A stretch of 64,000 nt of DNA from Ruminococcus flavefaciens (GTDB lineage: Bacteria; Bacillota; Clostridia; Oscillospirales; Ruminococcaceae), in assembly GCA_004554385.1 (NCBI GenBank), contig SFMO01000189.1, positions 62,001 through 126,000 of the forward strand. Reading direction: 5' to 3'. The position numbers were made by a program, and so were the translations under genes. Below, one piece after another: positions 8,052 through 16,198 of this stretch. The notes beneath the pieces are model-generated. The model saw nothing but the letters and a program-made list of their open reading frames with translations, was not told where the DNA came from and did no database searches. The stretch's first letter is position 1. Every line of letters begins with the position of its first letter.

Positions 8052-9953
8052 ATGGAAACAAAACAGTTCAAAGCAGAGTCCAAAAGACTGCTGGATATGA
8101 TGATCCACTCGATCTATACTCATAAGGAGATCTTCCTCCGCGAGCTTATCTCCAACGCAAGTGACGCTATAGATAAGCTGTACTTCAAATCTCTTACCGA
8201 CGACAAGGTCGGACTCAATAAAGACGACTTCGCTATATGGATATCCGCTGACAAGGACAACCGTACCCTCAAAATTACCGATAACGGAATCGGTATGACC
8301 GAGGAGGAGCTTGAAAACAACCTCGGTACTATCGCAAACAGCGGTTCATTCAAGTTCAAAAACGAGAACAAGCTTGAAGACGACAACCAGATAATCGGTC
8401 AGTTCGGTGTAGGCTTCTACTCCGCTTTTATGGTCGCAAAGAAGGTCACCGTTATCTCAAAGGCTTACGGCAGCGACAAGGCTTACCAGTGGGAGTCCGA
8501 GGGCGTTGATGGCTACACTATCACAGAAGCCGACAAGAAGACCGCAGGTACCGAGATCATCCTTGAGCTTCTCGACGATACCGATGACGAGAACTACGGC
8601 GAATTTCTCGACCAGTACAGATTAAAGTCACTGGTCACAAAGTACTCCGACTATATCCGCTTCCCTATCAAAATGGAGGTATCCCACAGCCGTCCAAAGG
8701 AGCAGACCGAGGAGGAAAAGGAGGCTAAAAAGCCCCTTGAATATGAGGATTACATCGAAGTCGAGACTCTCAACAGCATGACTCCTCTCTGGAAAAAGAA
8801 CAAGAACGAGCTCAAGGAAGAGGACTACAAGCACTTCTATACCGAGAAGTTCTTCGATTACAATGCACCGCTGAAGTATTCACACATCAGCAACGAAATG
8901 CCTGCATACAATGCACTTCTCTATATACCTTCAAAGGCTCCCTTTGACTACTACTCAAAGGAGTACGAAAAGGGACTTCAGCTCTACTCAAACGGCGTAC
9001 TCATCATGGACAAGTGCGCTGACCTGCTCCCTGACTATTTCAGCTTTGTCAAGGGACTCGTGGACAGCGAGGATCTGTCACTGAATATCTCCCGTGAGAT
9101 GCTCCAGCACGACAGACAGCTTAAAGTCATCGCAAAGAGCATTGAAAAAACTATCAGCAACGAGCTTAAGAAAATGCTCAAGAACGAGCGTGAGAAGTAT
9201 GAGGAATTCTGGAAGGCATTCGGCTTACAGCTGAAATACGGCGTTTACAGTGACTTCGGCATGAACAAGGAGAAGCTCCAGGATCTTCTCATGTTCACCT
9301 CATCAAACGAGCATAAGCTTGTAACTCTCGACGAATACGTTTCAGGTATGCGCGAGGATCAGAAGTACATCTACTACGCTACAGGCGAGAGTGCAGCCCG
9401 TATCGAACAGCTCCCGCAGACAGAGCTCGTCAAGGACAACGGCTACGAGATACTCTACCTCACAGACAATATCGATGAATTTGCATTAAAGGCTCTCATG
9501 CAGTACAAGGAGAAGGAGTTCAAGTCTGTATCCGCTGACGACCTCGGCCTTGAAACTCCCGAAAAGAAGGAAGAGCTGAAGGCTAAGGAAGAGGAAAGTG
9601 CTGACCTGCTCAAGGATATGCAGGAGGCTCTGAACGGCAAGGTAACAAAGGTAGCTCTCTCACAGAGACTCAAATCCCACCCTGTATGCCTTACAAGCGA
9701 GGGCGAGATCTCTCTCGAAATGGAAAAGGTACTCAACTCTATGCCTACAGACCAGAAGATAAAAGCTCAGCGAGTTCTTGAGGTCAACCCCGATCACGAA
9801 ATATTCGGAAAGCTCCAGTCGCTCAGCAAGAGCGGAGACAAGGACAAGCTTGGCAAGTACGCAAAGCTTCTCTACGATCAGGCTCTCCTTATTGAAGGCA
9901 TGAGCATTGAGGATCCTGTTGAGTTCTCGAACCTCATCTGCGAGCTTATGTAA
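8052..9953 (+). CDS. htpG: Molecular chaperone HtpG (Hsp90)
   Basis: A 633-aa cytosolic Hsp90. The N-terminal GHKL ATPase domain has ELISNASDAIDK, ITDNGIGMT and IGQFGVGFYSAF. The middle domain contains the catalytic-loop region ISREMLQHDRQLK, and the C-terminal dimerisation domain ends at LICELM without an MEEVD tail, as in bacteria. Length is normal. The ribosome site GGAG lies close upstream. A perfect CIRCE sits in the leader, and a strong terminator follows, so this is a monocistronic heat-shock gene. Confidence 0.98.
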   Translation: METKQFKAESKRLLDMMIHSIYTHKEIFLRELISNASDAIDKLYFKSLTDDKVGLNKDDFAIWISADKDNRTLKITDNGIGMTEEELENNLGTIANSGSFKFKNENKLEDDNQIIGQFGVGFYSAFMVAKKVTVISKAYGSDKAYQWESEGVDGYTITEADKKTAGTEIILELLDDTDDENYGEFLDQYRLKSLVTKYSDYIRFPIKMEVSHSRPKEQTEEEKEAKKPLEYEDYIEVETLNSMTPLWKKNKNELKEEDYKHFYTEKFFDYNAPLKYSHISNEMPAYNALLYIPSKAPFDYYSKEYEKGLQLYSNGVLIMDKCADLLPDYFSFVKGLVDSEDLSLNISREMLQHDRQLKVIAKSIEKTISNELKKMLKNEREKYEEFWKAFGLQLKYGVYSDFGMNKEKLQDLLMFTSSNEHKLVTLDEYVSGMREDQKYIYYATGESAARIEQLPQTELVKDNGYEILYLTDNIDEFALKALMQYKEKEFKSVSADDLGLETPEKKEELKAKEEESADLLKDMQEALNGKVTKVALSQRLKSHPVCLTSEGEISLEMEKVLNSMPTDQKIKAQRVLEVNPDHEIFGKLQSLSKSGDKDKLGKYAKLLYDQALLIEGMSIEDPVEFSNLICELM

Positions 9954-9983
9954 TATCAGGTTATAAAACAAAGTTCATCACAT

Positions 9984-10017
9984 AAAAAACGGTACTCAAA
10001 ATGAGTACCGTTTTTTT
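9984..10017 (+). terminator. Bidirectional terminator after htpG
   Basis: A perfect ACGGTACTCA/TGAGTACCGT stem with loop AAA is followed by seven T's, and preceded by A's. It also serves the convergent regulator gene, whose stop codon lies within it. Confidence 0.93.
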
Positions 10018-10402
10018 ATTGATTCTGTTTTTTTAATGTGCGCCTTACGATCTTTTTCAGTCTCACACAGGTTTCCTGAGGAAAATCCGTGATGAACTTC
10101 AGCGCCTGTTCATGAGCCTGCTCTTTCGGGAGCTTGAGGAATTTATGGAAGAAGGTATAAACCTCGTCAAATGAAGCAAATATCTCCTCCACAGCCTCTT
10201 CACCCTCGGGGGTGAGCACAACGCTGTTGCAGAAATCGTCATAGACGTATCCGCAGTTCGCCAGACACCTCAGCATTTTGCTGACGCTGGGACGCGAAAC
10301 GCCAAGGTGGCGTGAAATATTTACGCAGCGCACCTGCCCGTCCTTTTCGTTAAGTTCTTTTATTGCTGCCAGATACCTGATCTGACCTGCACAATGCTGC
10401 AT
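10016..10402 (-). CDS. DtxR/MntR-like transcriptional regulator (short, atypical)
   Basis: A 128-aa protein with a winged helix-turn-helix (about residues 5-62): QIRYLAAIKELNE, then CVNISRHLGVSRPSVSKMLRCL and wing residues VVLTPEGEE. The arrangement matches the DtxR/MntR family. The dimerisation half (about 63-128) is shorter than in MntR, and the usual His and Glu metal ligands are not evident. Start MQHCAG was chosen because AGGAG lies seven bases upstream; the Met two codons earlier is too close to it. The gene follows pgsA. Metal sensing is therefore uncertain. Confidence 0.72.
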   Translation of the reverse strand: MQHCAGQIRYLAAIKELNEKDGQVRCVNISRHLGVSRPSVSKMLRCLANCGYVYDDFCNSVVLTPEGEEAVEEIFASFDEVYTFFHKFLKLPKEQAHEQALKFITDFPQETCVRLKKIVRRTLKKQNQ

Positions 10403-10422
10403 TTTCATGCTCCTTTCGGGGA

Positions 10423-11007
10423 TCACTTGTCGGAGTCTATAAGGTGCCAGTAGCCCTTGAGGTATACTCCGCCTGATATAACTGTGAGTATCGTCGAGAT
10501 CCATACAAGTACGGGAACAATGATATTATTCACCGCATTTCTGAATACTTCGGGGAAATCTATGCTGAAGTCGAAGCAGAGACACAGCCAGAACAGTATG
10601 GCTATGATAGCCACCATTGTAAAGGCGGTCTTCAGCTTGCCCCAGATGCCTGCTGCAACGACTACGCCGCTGTTTGCGGCAAGAAGTCTGAGTCCTGATA
10701 CCATGAACTCTCTTGCAGTGATTATGATAAGGGGTATAGCACCCATATTCACCTCGGGAAGCTCTACAAAAACCGTAAGAGCTGCTATTACCAGTACCTT
10801 ATCAGCCAGAGGATCGAGGAATTTTCCGAAATTCGTAACAAGATTGCGCGATCTTGCTATCTTTCCGTCCAGTGCGTCGGTAATTGAAGCTGCTGCAAAT
10901 ATCACAAGGGCGATACCATAGTGAAGCGGCACGCTTATATACATAAACAGCAGGAAAAACGGAATAAGAACGACTCTTAGCAGAGTCAGCTTATTTGGCA
11001 GGTTCAT
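10423..11007 (-). CDS. pgsA: CDP-diacylglycerol-glycerol-3-phosphate 3-phosphatidyltransferase
   Basis: A 194-aa membrane enzyme making phosphatidylglycerophosphate, the first committed step to phosphatidylglycerol. The CDP-alcohol phosphotransferase motif is intact: DALDGKIARSR followed by GKFLDPLADK. There are about five transmembrane helices. The start overlaps the rimO stop as ATGA, so the two are coupled. The rimO-pgsA neighbourhood near recA is common in Firmicutes; the usual cinA gene is absent here. Confidence 0.95.
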   Translation of the reverse strand: MNLPNKLTLLRVVLIPFFLLFMYISVPLHYGIALVIFAAASITDALDGKIARSRNLVTNFGKFLDPLADKVLVIAALTVFVELPEVNMGAIPLIIITAREFMVSGLRLLAANSGVVVAAGIWGKLKTAFTMVAIIAILFWLCLCFDFSIDFPEVFRNAVNNIIVPVLVWISTILTVISGGVYLKGYWHLIDSDK

Positions 11008-12335
11008 TGGCTTATCACCTCTCCTATCAGATCGTAATCAAGTGTATCGGTGATCCTGATCTTAACGTAATCGCCGATCTCAAGGGGCTTATCAGATGTA
11101 AAGAACACCTTTCCATCAATATCGGGAGCGTCAAGAGGCGTTCTTCCGAACCAGCACTCGCCGAACTTGTCAAAGCCCTCGACTACTGCGGTAAGCTCCG
11201 TACCCATAAGTTTCTCGTTGTTCTCGCTGCTGATGAGCATCTGCTGCTCCATGATGATGTCTGCACGGTGAGCGGCAGTCTCCTCGTCTATCTGATCCGG
11301 GAAGTCGTAAGCCTTTGTGCCCTCCTCACGGGAATAGGCAAAGCAGCCCAGTCTGTCAAAGCGTACTCTTTTGACAAATTCAGCCAGCTCCTCAAACTGC
11401 TCCTCTGTCTCTCCTGGGAAACCCGTAATCAGGGTAGTACGAAGAATTATATTCGGCACTCTCTCACGAATATGAGCAAAGAGAGCCTCAAGCTTTTCAG
11501 TATCGCCCCAGCGGTTCATACGCTTCAGTATATCACCGTTGCAGTGCTGGATAGGTATTTCCAGATACTTCACTATCTTTTCCTCACGGGCGATAACATC
11601 CAGAAGTTCATCGGTTATACGCTCGGGGTAGCAGTAGAGAGTTCGTATCCAGCGAAGACCGTCTATTTTGCAGAGCCTGGTGAGAAGCTCCGCCAGCTTT
11701 GGCTCACCGTAGAGGTCTTTTCCGTAGAGTGCAGTATCCTGAGCTATGACGACCAGCTCTGTAACACCGTTTGCAGCAAGGAATTCAGCCTCTTCAATGA
11801 GCTTTTCCATAGGAACGCTGCGGAATTTTCCTCTTATGAGCGGTATAGCGCAGTAAGTACAGCAGTTTGAACATCCCTCTGCGGCTTTGAGATATGTGAA
11901 AAATGGCAGCGTGGATATTATCCTTTCGCCGCAGAGCTCTGCTTCAAGCTTTGGAGCGAAGCGTACCACATGCTCGTCTTCGAGAACGCGGTCCAGTACA
12001 TCAACGATGTCCTTTGTATCGCCGATACCTATAACAGCGTCCGCCTCTGGAAACTGCTCGGCAGCTTCCTCCTTATATCTCTCAACGAGACAGCCTGTGA
12101 TGATTATTTTCTTTAAAGTGCCTTCCTCCTTGAGCTTTCCCAGCTCCAGGATAGTGTCGATAGCCTCCTCCTTTGCAGCCTTGATAAAGCCGCAGGTATT
12201 GACTACTGCCACATCGGCAAGCCCGGGCTCGGTTACAAGCTTGTATCCATGCTTTTTCAGCTTGTAGAGCATACGCTCAGAGTCCACAAGATTTTTTGAG
12301 CAGCCAAGTGATACCATGCCCACCTTGATCGCCAT
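11004..12335 (-). CDS. rimO: Ribosomal protein S12 methylthiotransferase RimO
   Basis: A 443-aa radical-SAM methylthiotransferase that modifies an Asp of ribosomal protein S12. It has an N-terminal UPF0004 domain with cluster cysteines (SLGCSKN, NTCGF, TGCLVERY), the radical-SAM motif EGCSNCCTYCAIP, and a C-terminal TRAM domain. CSNCCTYC is a CxxxCxxC motif with one extra Cys. Start MAIKVGMVSLGC follows GGAGG by nine bases; an earlier Met overlaps recX more deeply. RimO rather than MiaB is supported by KVGMVSLGCSKNLVDSE. Confidence 0.96.
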   Translation of the reverse strand: MAIKVGMVSLGCSKNLVDSERMLYKLKKHGYKLVTEPGLADVAVVNTCGFIKAAKEEAIDTILELGKLKEEGTLKKIIITGCLVERYKEEAAEQFPEADAVIGIGDTKDIVDVLDRVLEDEHVVRFAPKLEAELCGERIISTLPFFTYLKAAEGCSNCCTYCAIPLIRGKFRSVPMEKLIEEAEFLAANGVTELVVIAQDTALYGKDLYGEPKLAELLTRLCKIDGLRWIRTLYCYPERITDELLDVIAREEKIVKYLEIPIQHCNGDILKRMNRWGDTEKLEALFAHIRERVPNIILRTTLITGFPGETEEQFEELAEFVKRVRFDRLGCFAYSREEGTKAYDFPDQIDEETAAHRADIIMEQQMLISSENNEKLMGTELTAVVEGFDKFGECWFGRTPLDAPDIDGKVFFTSDKPLEIGDYVKIRITDTLDYDLIGEVISQ

Positions 12336-12336
12336 G

Positions 12337-12978
12337 TCAGTTTTCCTCCTCAAGGTCCTCCGCGCTCTCGAAATACTCCTTGACGGCGCGGTTTATCTCC
12401 GAAAAATCGTAACCGTACCGCACAAGAGCGTTTTTGACCTTTTCTATTGATTTTCTGTCCTCAATATCTGTTAAATATCTGGAATGCTTCGTGCGGAGAA
12501 GCTCCGCAAGGTTCTCCCCGAAGACTTCCTCATATGGTACAAGAGCGTCCTCGGCTATAAAGCCGCTTATGCCCTTCTGCATAAGCTCGCGCTTACAGCG
12601 CCTGTAGCCGAAGTGTTTTATTTCCACCAGCTTACGCGCCATACGCTCGGCATAGCGCTCATCATCGATGAAGCCGTGTTCGGTGAGCCTTTTCATGACC
12701 GCAGTGCAAAGCGGTTCACTCTTGTAGTTCTCCACCAGCTTTTTTAACATTTCCGAATAGGTATAATCCCTGTAATCCAGCAGAAACAGTGCCCGCTGAT
12801 AGGCTCTGCGGAAATTCGAGGCATAGACTATCTTTCTGAGGGTGTCTCTGTCTGTCTCCATACCTGCACGGATACCGAAATCCGTGATTATATCCGCATG
12901 GAGATAGAGCTTGCGCCCGTCATCAAGCTCCGCCTCAAAGGTCGAGCCCTTGTATTTTGTAACTGAGGTTATTTTCAT
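12337..12978 (-). CDS. recX: RecA regulator RecX
   Basis: A 213-aa RecX-family protein made of three-helix repeats. The LLDYRDYTYSEMLKKL and GFIDDERYAERM segments and the YRRCKRELMQKGIS stretch are typical. RecX binds RecA filaments and inhibits their activity. It directly follows recA with TAATG overlap, which matches the usual recA-recX arrangement. The C-terminal part is longer than in E. coli RecX, as in other Firmicutes. Confidence 0.93.
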   Translation of the reverse strand: MKITSVTKYKGSTFEAELDDGRKLYLHADIITDFGIRAGMETDRDTLRKIVYASNFRRAYQRALFLLDYRDYTYSEMLKKLVENYKSEPLCTAVMKRLTEHGFIDDERYAERMARKLVEIKHFGYRRCKRELMQKGISGFIAEDALVPYEEVFGENLAELLRTKHSRYLTDIEDRKSIEKVKNALVRYGYDFSEINRAVKEYFESAEDLEEEN

Positions 12979-14165
12979 TATTCCTCAGCAGGAGTGAACT
13001 CCTCAAAGTTTTCGTCAAAATTAGCCAGAACGTCCTCATCGGAAGCAGACTCGCCGCCCTCCTCAGAGCTGATCTCGGCAGCTGATACAGCCTTCTCGGG
13101 TGCCTTGCCCTTCTTTGGAGCAGCAGCCTTCAGCTCGTCCTTGCGGGCAAGGATCTGTTCCTCAATTTCTTTCATAAGCTTTTCATCGTTCTGGAGAAGC
13201 TCCTTGACGTTGTCGCGTCCCTGTCCCAGTTTCTGGTCGTTGTAGCTGAACCATGAACCGCCCTTCTTGATGATGTCAAGGTCTACAGCAAGGTCAAGTA
13301 CCTCGCCTGTACGGGAGATACCGCTGCCGTACATAAGGTCGAACTCGCACTCCTTGAACGGCGGAGCTACCTTATTCTTGACTATCTTGCAGCGTGTGCA
13401 TGCTCCGATAACATCTGTTCCTGATTTGATGACCTCGCCCTTTCTTACCTCAATACGGACTGATGAATAGAACTTCAAAGCACGTCCGCCGGGAGTAGTC
13501 TCGGGGTTGCCGTACATAACGCCTATCTTCTCACGTATCTGGTTGATGAAGATAGCCACGCAGTTTGACTTGGATATAGCAGCAGTCAGCTTTCTCATAG
13601 CCTGAGACATAAGTCTTGCCAGCTGACCAACGTGAAGATCGCCCATTTCGCCGTCTATCTCGGCACGGGTCGTCATAGCAGCGATAGAGTCAAGAACGAT
13701 AACGTCGATAGCTCCTGATCGGATAAGGGCTTCTGCTATCTCAAGAGCCTGTTCACCGCTGTCAGGCTGAGAAACGAGGAGGTCGTCGATGTTTACTCCA
13801 AGAGCCTGTGCATAAACAGGGTCAAGAGCGTGTTCAACATCAATGAAAGCAGCCTCACCGCCTGCCTTCTGAGCCTGTGCGACTATGGACAGGGCAACGG
13901 TAGTCTTACCTGAGCTCTCCGGTCCGTATATCTCAACGATACGTCCTCTCGGAACACCGCCTATACCCAGCGCCATATCCAGCGTCATTGAGCCCGTGGG
14001 TATAGCATCGACATTGAGAGTTTTGGTCTGTCCGAGACGCATTACAGCTCCTGCACCGTATTTCTTTTCTATCTGCTTGAGAGCACCGTCAAGGGCAGTT
14101 TTCTTGTCCTCCTTGGTGGTAACTCTCACTACTGTAAGCTTTTTTGCAAGTTCCTTCTTTGCCAT
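12978..14165 (-). CDS. recA: Recombinase RecA
   Basis: A 395-aa DNA-dependent ATPase for homologous recombination and SOS induction. Seen are Walker A GPESSGKTT, Walker B VIVLDSIAAM, loop L1 GDLHVGQLARLMSQAMRK and L2 region FINQIREKIGVMYGNPETTPGG. The acidic, Ala/Lys-rich C-terminal tail (about residues 345-395) is longer than in most homologs. Start MAKKEL follows GGAGGAAATACCA. No canonical Gram-positive LexA box was found upstream, but a 14-bp palindrome lies about 60 bases from the start. Confidence 0.98.
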   Translation of the reverse strand: MAKKELAKKLTVVRVTTKEDKKTALDGALKQIEKKYGAGAVMRLGQTKTLNVDAIPTGSMTLDMALGIGGVPRGRIVEIYGPESSGKTTVALSIVAQAQKAGGEAAFIDVEHALDPVYAQALGVNIDDLLVSQPDSGEQALEIAEALIRSGAIDVIVLDSIAAMTTRAEIDGEMGDLHVGQLARLMSQAMRKLTAAISKSNCVAIFINQIREKIGVMYGNPETTPGGRALKFYSSVRIEVRKGEVIKSGTDVIGACTRCKIVKNKVAPPFKECEFDLMYGSGISRTGEVLDLAVDLDIIKKGGSWFSYNDQKLGQGRDNVKELLQNDEKLMKEIEEQILARKDELKAAAPKKGKAPEKAVSAAEISSEEGGESASDEDVLANFDENFEEFTPAEE

Positions 14166-14220
14166 TGGTATTTCCTCCGTACTGTAATATACTATATAAA
14201 GCTTTAAATTTTCTGAAAAT

Positions 14221-14234
14221 ACAGATAAATCTGT
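14221..14234. repeat. Short palindrome upstream of recA
   Basis: ACAGAT and ATCTGT flank a two-base centre, giving a 14-bp palindrome in the recA leader. It could be an operator but does not match the Firmicute SOS box. Confidence 0.4.
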
Positions 14235-14318
14235 CCGCAGCCTTCTCATTCAAGGCTTATATGCTCAAATACCGCTATTCTGTGCCGTTTGATCAATATC
14301 CGGCTGATGCGGACGTCA

Positions 14319-14350
14319 TCCCCTGCAAATACAGCTAACGGCTAACGGCT
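14319..14350 (-). repeat. Heptad arm at the prmC stop codon (partial element)
   Basis: On the minus strand AGCCGTT, AGCCGTT, AGCTGTA run in 7-nt phase across the end of prmC and are followed by TTTGCAGGGG, the same core start seen in other elements here. The repeat encodes the last residues (AVSR) and stop codon of prmC. I could not find a matching second arm before recA. Confidence 0.6.
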
Positions 14351-15192
14351 TTAACTGCGGCAGCTGTTCTGATTATCCCGCCGCCGTCACGGCGCAATTC
14401 AACGTCGGTGAAGCCGTTTTCTTCGAGTATGGCTTTCACGTCATCGTGCTGTCCCATGCCGAATTCATAGGCTATGAAGCCCCCTGTCTTTATGGAGCTT
14501 TTCCACAGACTTGTCATGGCTCTGTAGAAATCCAGACCGTCCTCACCGCCGAAAAGGGCTGACTCAGGCTCATGCCTGACCTCTGTTTGCAGCTCGGTCA
14601 TATCCCGAGCTGTAAGGTAAGGCGGATTGCTGACCAGTATATCAAGCTCTGTAAGCTTATCTGCGGTGCTGCACTCCAGCACGTCGCCCTTTATAATGTG
14701 AACATCGCAGCCGTTAAGCTCCATGTTCTGTCTCAGATAGGGCAGAGCCTTATCAGACAGCTCCACAGCGTACACATCAGCCCGCGGCAGTTCCTTTTTC
14801 AGGGCAGCTGCGATACAGCCGCTTCCGCTGCACAGGTCGGCTATCTTTGGTGTTGTCATTTTCTCCCTGCGGCAGATGTCAAGGACCTGCTCCACAAGAG
14901 TTTCCGTATCGGGGCGCGGGATAAGTACTCCCTCACCTATTTTGAAATTGCAGCCCCAGAATTCCCACTGTCCCAGAAGATACTGCAGGGGATAGCCCTC
15001 TGAGCGCCTCTGCGCAAGGGAGAGTATCTCCTGAGCCTTATCATCGGGCACGGGGAGCTTAGGAGCGAACATGGGATTTTTTTCACCCAGCAGATCCTGA
15101 AATATACAGTTGGTATCAAAATCGGCAGTTTCCGCATCGCGCTGTGCAATGAGCTCCCTGCACTTTTCAAAAAGCTCCCTGCGGCTTACCAC
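14335..15192 (-). CDS. prmC: Peptide chain release factor N5-glutamine methyltransferase
   Basis: A 285-aa methyltransferase that modifies the GGQ glutamine of release factors. The catalytic motif VSNPPYLT is intact, as is the SAM motif ADLCSGSGCIAAAL. The N-terminal helical domain binds the release factor. The start overlaps the DUF1385 gene by seven bases. The last codons and stop fall in a heptad repeat arm (AGCCGTT units), so the C-terminus KAVSR seems repeat-derived. prfA, the usual neighbour, is not in view. Confidence 0.95.
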   Translation of the reverse strand: MVSRRELFEKCRELIAQRDAETADFDTNCIFQDLLGEKNPMFAPKLPVPDDKAQEILSLAQRRSEGYPLQYLLGQWEFWGCNFKIGEGVLIPRPDTETLVEQVLDICRREKMTTPKIADLCSGSGCIAAALKKELPRADVYAVELSDKALPYLRQNMELNGCDVHIIKGDVLECSTADKLTELDILVSNPPYLTARDMTELQTEVRHEPESALFGGEDGLDFYRAMTSLWKSSIKTGGFIAYEFGMGQHDDVKAILEENGFTDVELRRDGGGIIRTAAAVKAVSR

Positions 15193-16172
15193 CTGTCCTC
15201 CTCCTTATCCTTGGGGATACAGGGAGTAAGGGCAGCTATTGCTATCTCTATCATGCTGTCGTCTGGCTCTTTGGTGGTTATGCGCTGCATGGCAAGTCCC
15301 GGAGCTGAAAGTATGCGTGTAAATGCATTATCGTTATTTCCTGCAAGTCTTATACACTCATAGGATACTCCCACCACCAGTGGCAGCAGCACCAGTGAGG
15401 CAACTATTCTCTGCCATGTAACAGTGAACGGCACGAAGCACATTACGAATATGCTGACTATGAGAACTATGAATATAAAGCTTGTACCGCAGCGCTTATG
15501 GAAGCGTGTCTGCTTGCGGACATTCTCCACGGTAAGGGGAAGCTCCGCCTCGTGGCAGGCAATGGTCTTGTGCTCTGCGCCGTGATACATGAACTGACGT
15601 TTTATGTCCTTCATAAGGCTGATAAGGTACATATACAGCACAAAGATGACTATTTTCACTATTCCCTCAAGGAGAGAGCGCACAAAGCGGTGTTCCTTGA
15701 CTCCCGGGATAAGTCCCACTATCCATTTGGGAAGGAAAATAAAGAGTCCGAAAGCCATAACGACGCCAATGAGTATACCTATATACATGACTATATCGTA
15801 GGCTGATTCCTCTTTTTTTCCGTTCTTGCCGTCAACAGCTTCAGAAGCCGCTGCTTCGGACTTTTTATCTTTCTTGTCCTTTTCATCTTCCTCGTCCTCG
15901 GGTATCTGCTTTTCCGCAGACTTCATCATGTACTTATATCCTTTGACAAGGGAGGTCACGAAGCCGGTACAGCCTCTCACAAGGGGAACTTTTTTGTACC
16001 ACGGCGCATTCCTGCCGTTGTTTTCGTCCCATGTTTCGAGGTCCACACTTCCGTCGGGAAGCCTGCATGCCATAGCTCCCGTATTCGGACCGAGCATCAT
16101 AATGCCCTCGATAAGAGCCTGGCCGCCTATCTTTGACTTGAATTTTTCCTGTGTAGTATTGTTCTTTCCCAT
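15186..16172 (-). CDS. DUF1385 family membrane protein (YqhQ-like)
   Basis: A 328-aa protein of the DUF1385 family, function unknown. The start is IGGQALIEGIMMLGP, the family hallmark, and MYHGAEHKTIACHEAE is the conserved His-rich loop that may bind metal. There are about four or five transmembrane helices between residues 120 and 285. A Lys/Asp/Glu-rich insert (about 90-120) is typical of low conservation. It precedes prmC, the usual Firmicute order. AAGGTG lies upstream of the start. Confidence 0.9.
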   Translation of the reverse strand: MGKNNTTQEKFKSKIGGQALIEGIMMLGPNTGAMACRLPDGSVDLETWDENNGRNAPWYKKVPLVRGCTGFVTSLVKGYKYMMKSAEKQIPEDEEDEKDKKDKKSEAAASEAVDGKNGKKEESAYDIVMYIGILIGVVMAFGLFIFLPKWIVGLIPGVKEHRFVRSLLEGIVKIVIFVLYMYLISLMKDIKRQFMYHGAEHKTIACHEAELPLTVENVRKQTRFHKRCGTSFIFIVLIVSIFVMCFVPFTVTWQRIVASLVLLPLVVGVSYECIRLAGNNDNAFTRILSAPGLAMQRITTKEPDDSMIEIAIAALTPCIPKDKEEDRW

Positions 16173-16198
16173 GGTTTCACCTTATAGCGCAATCATTG

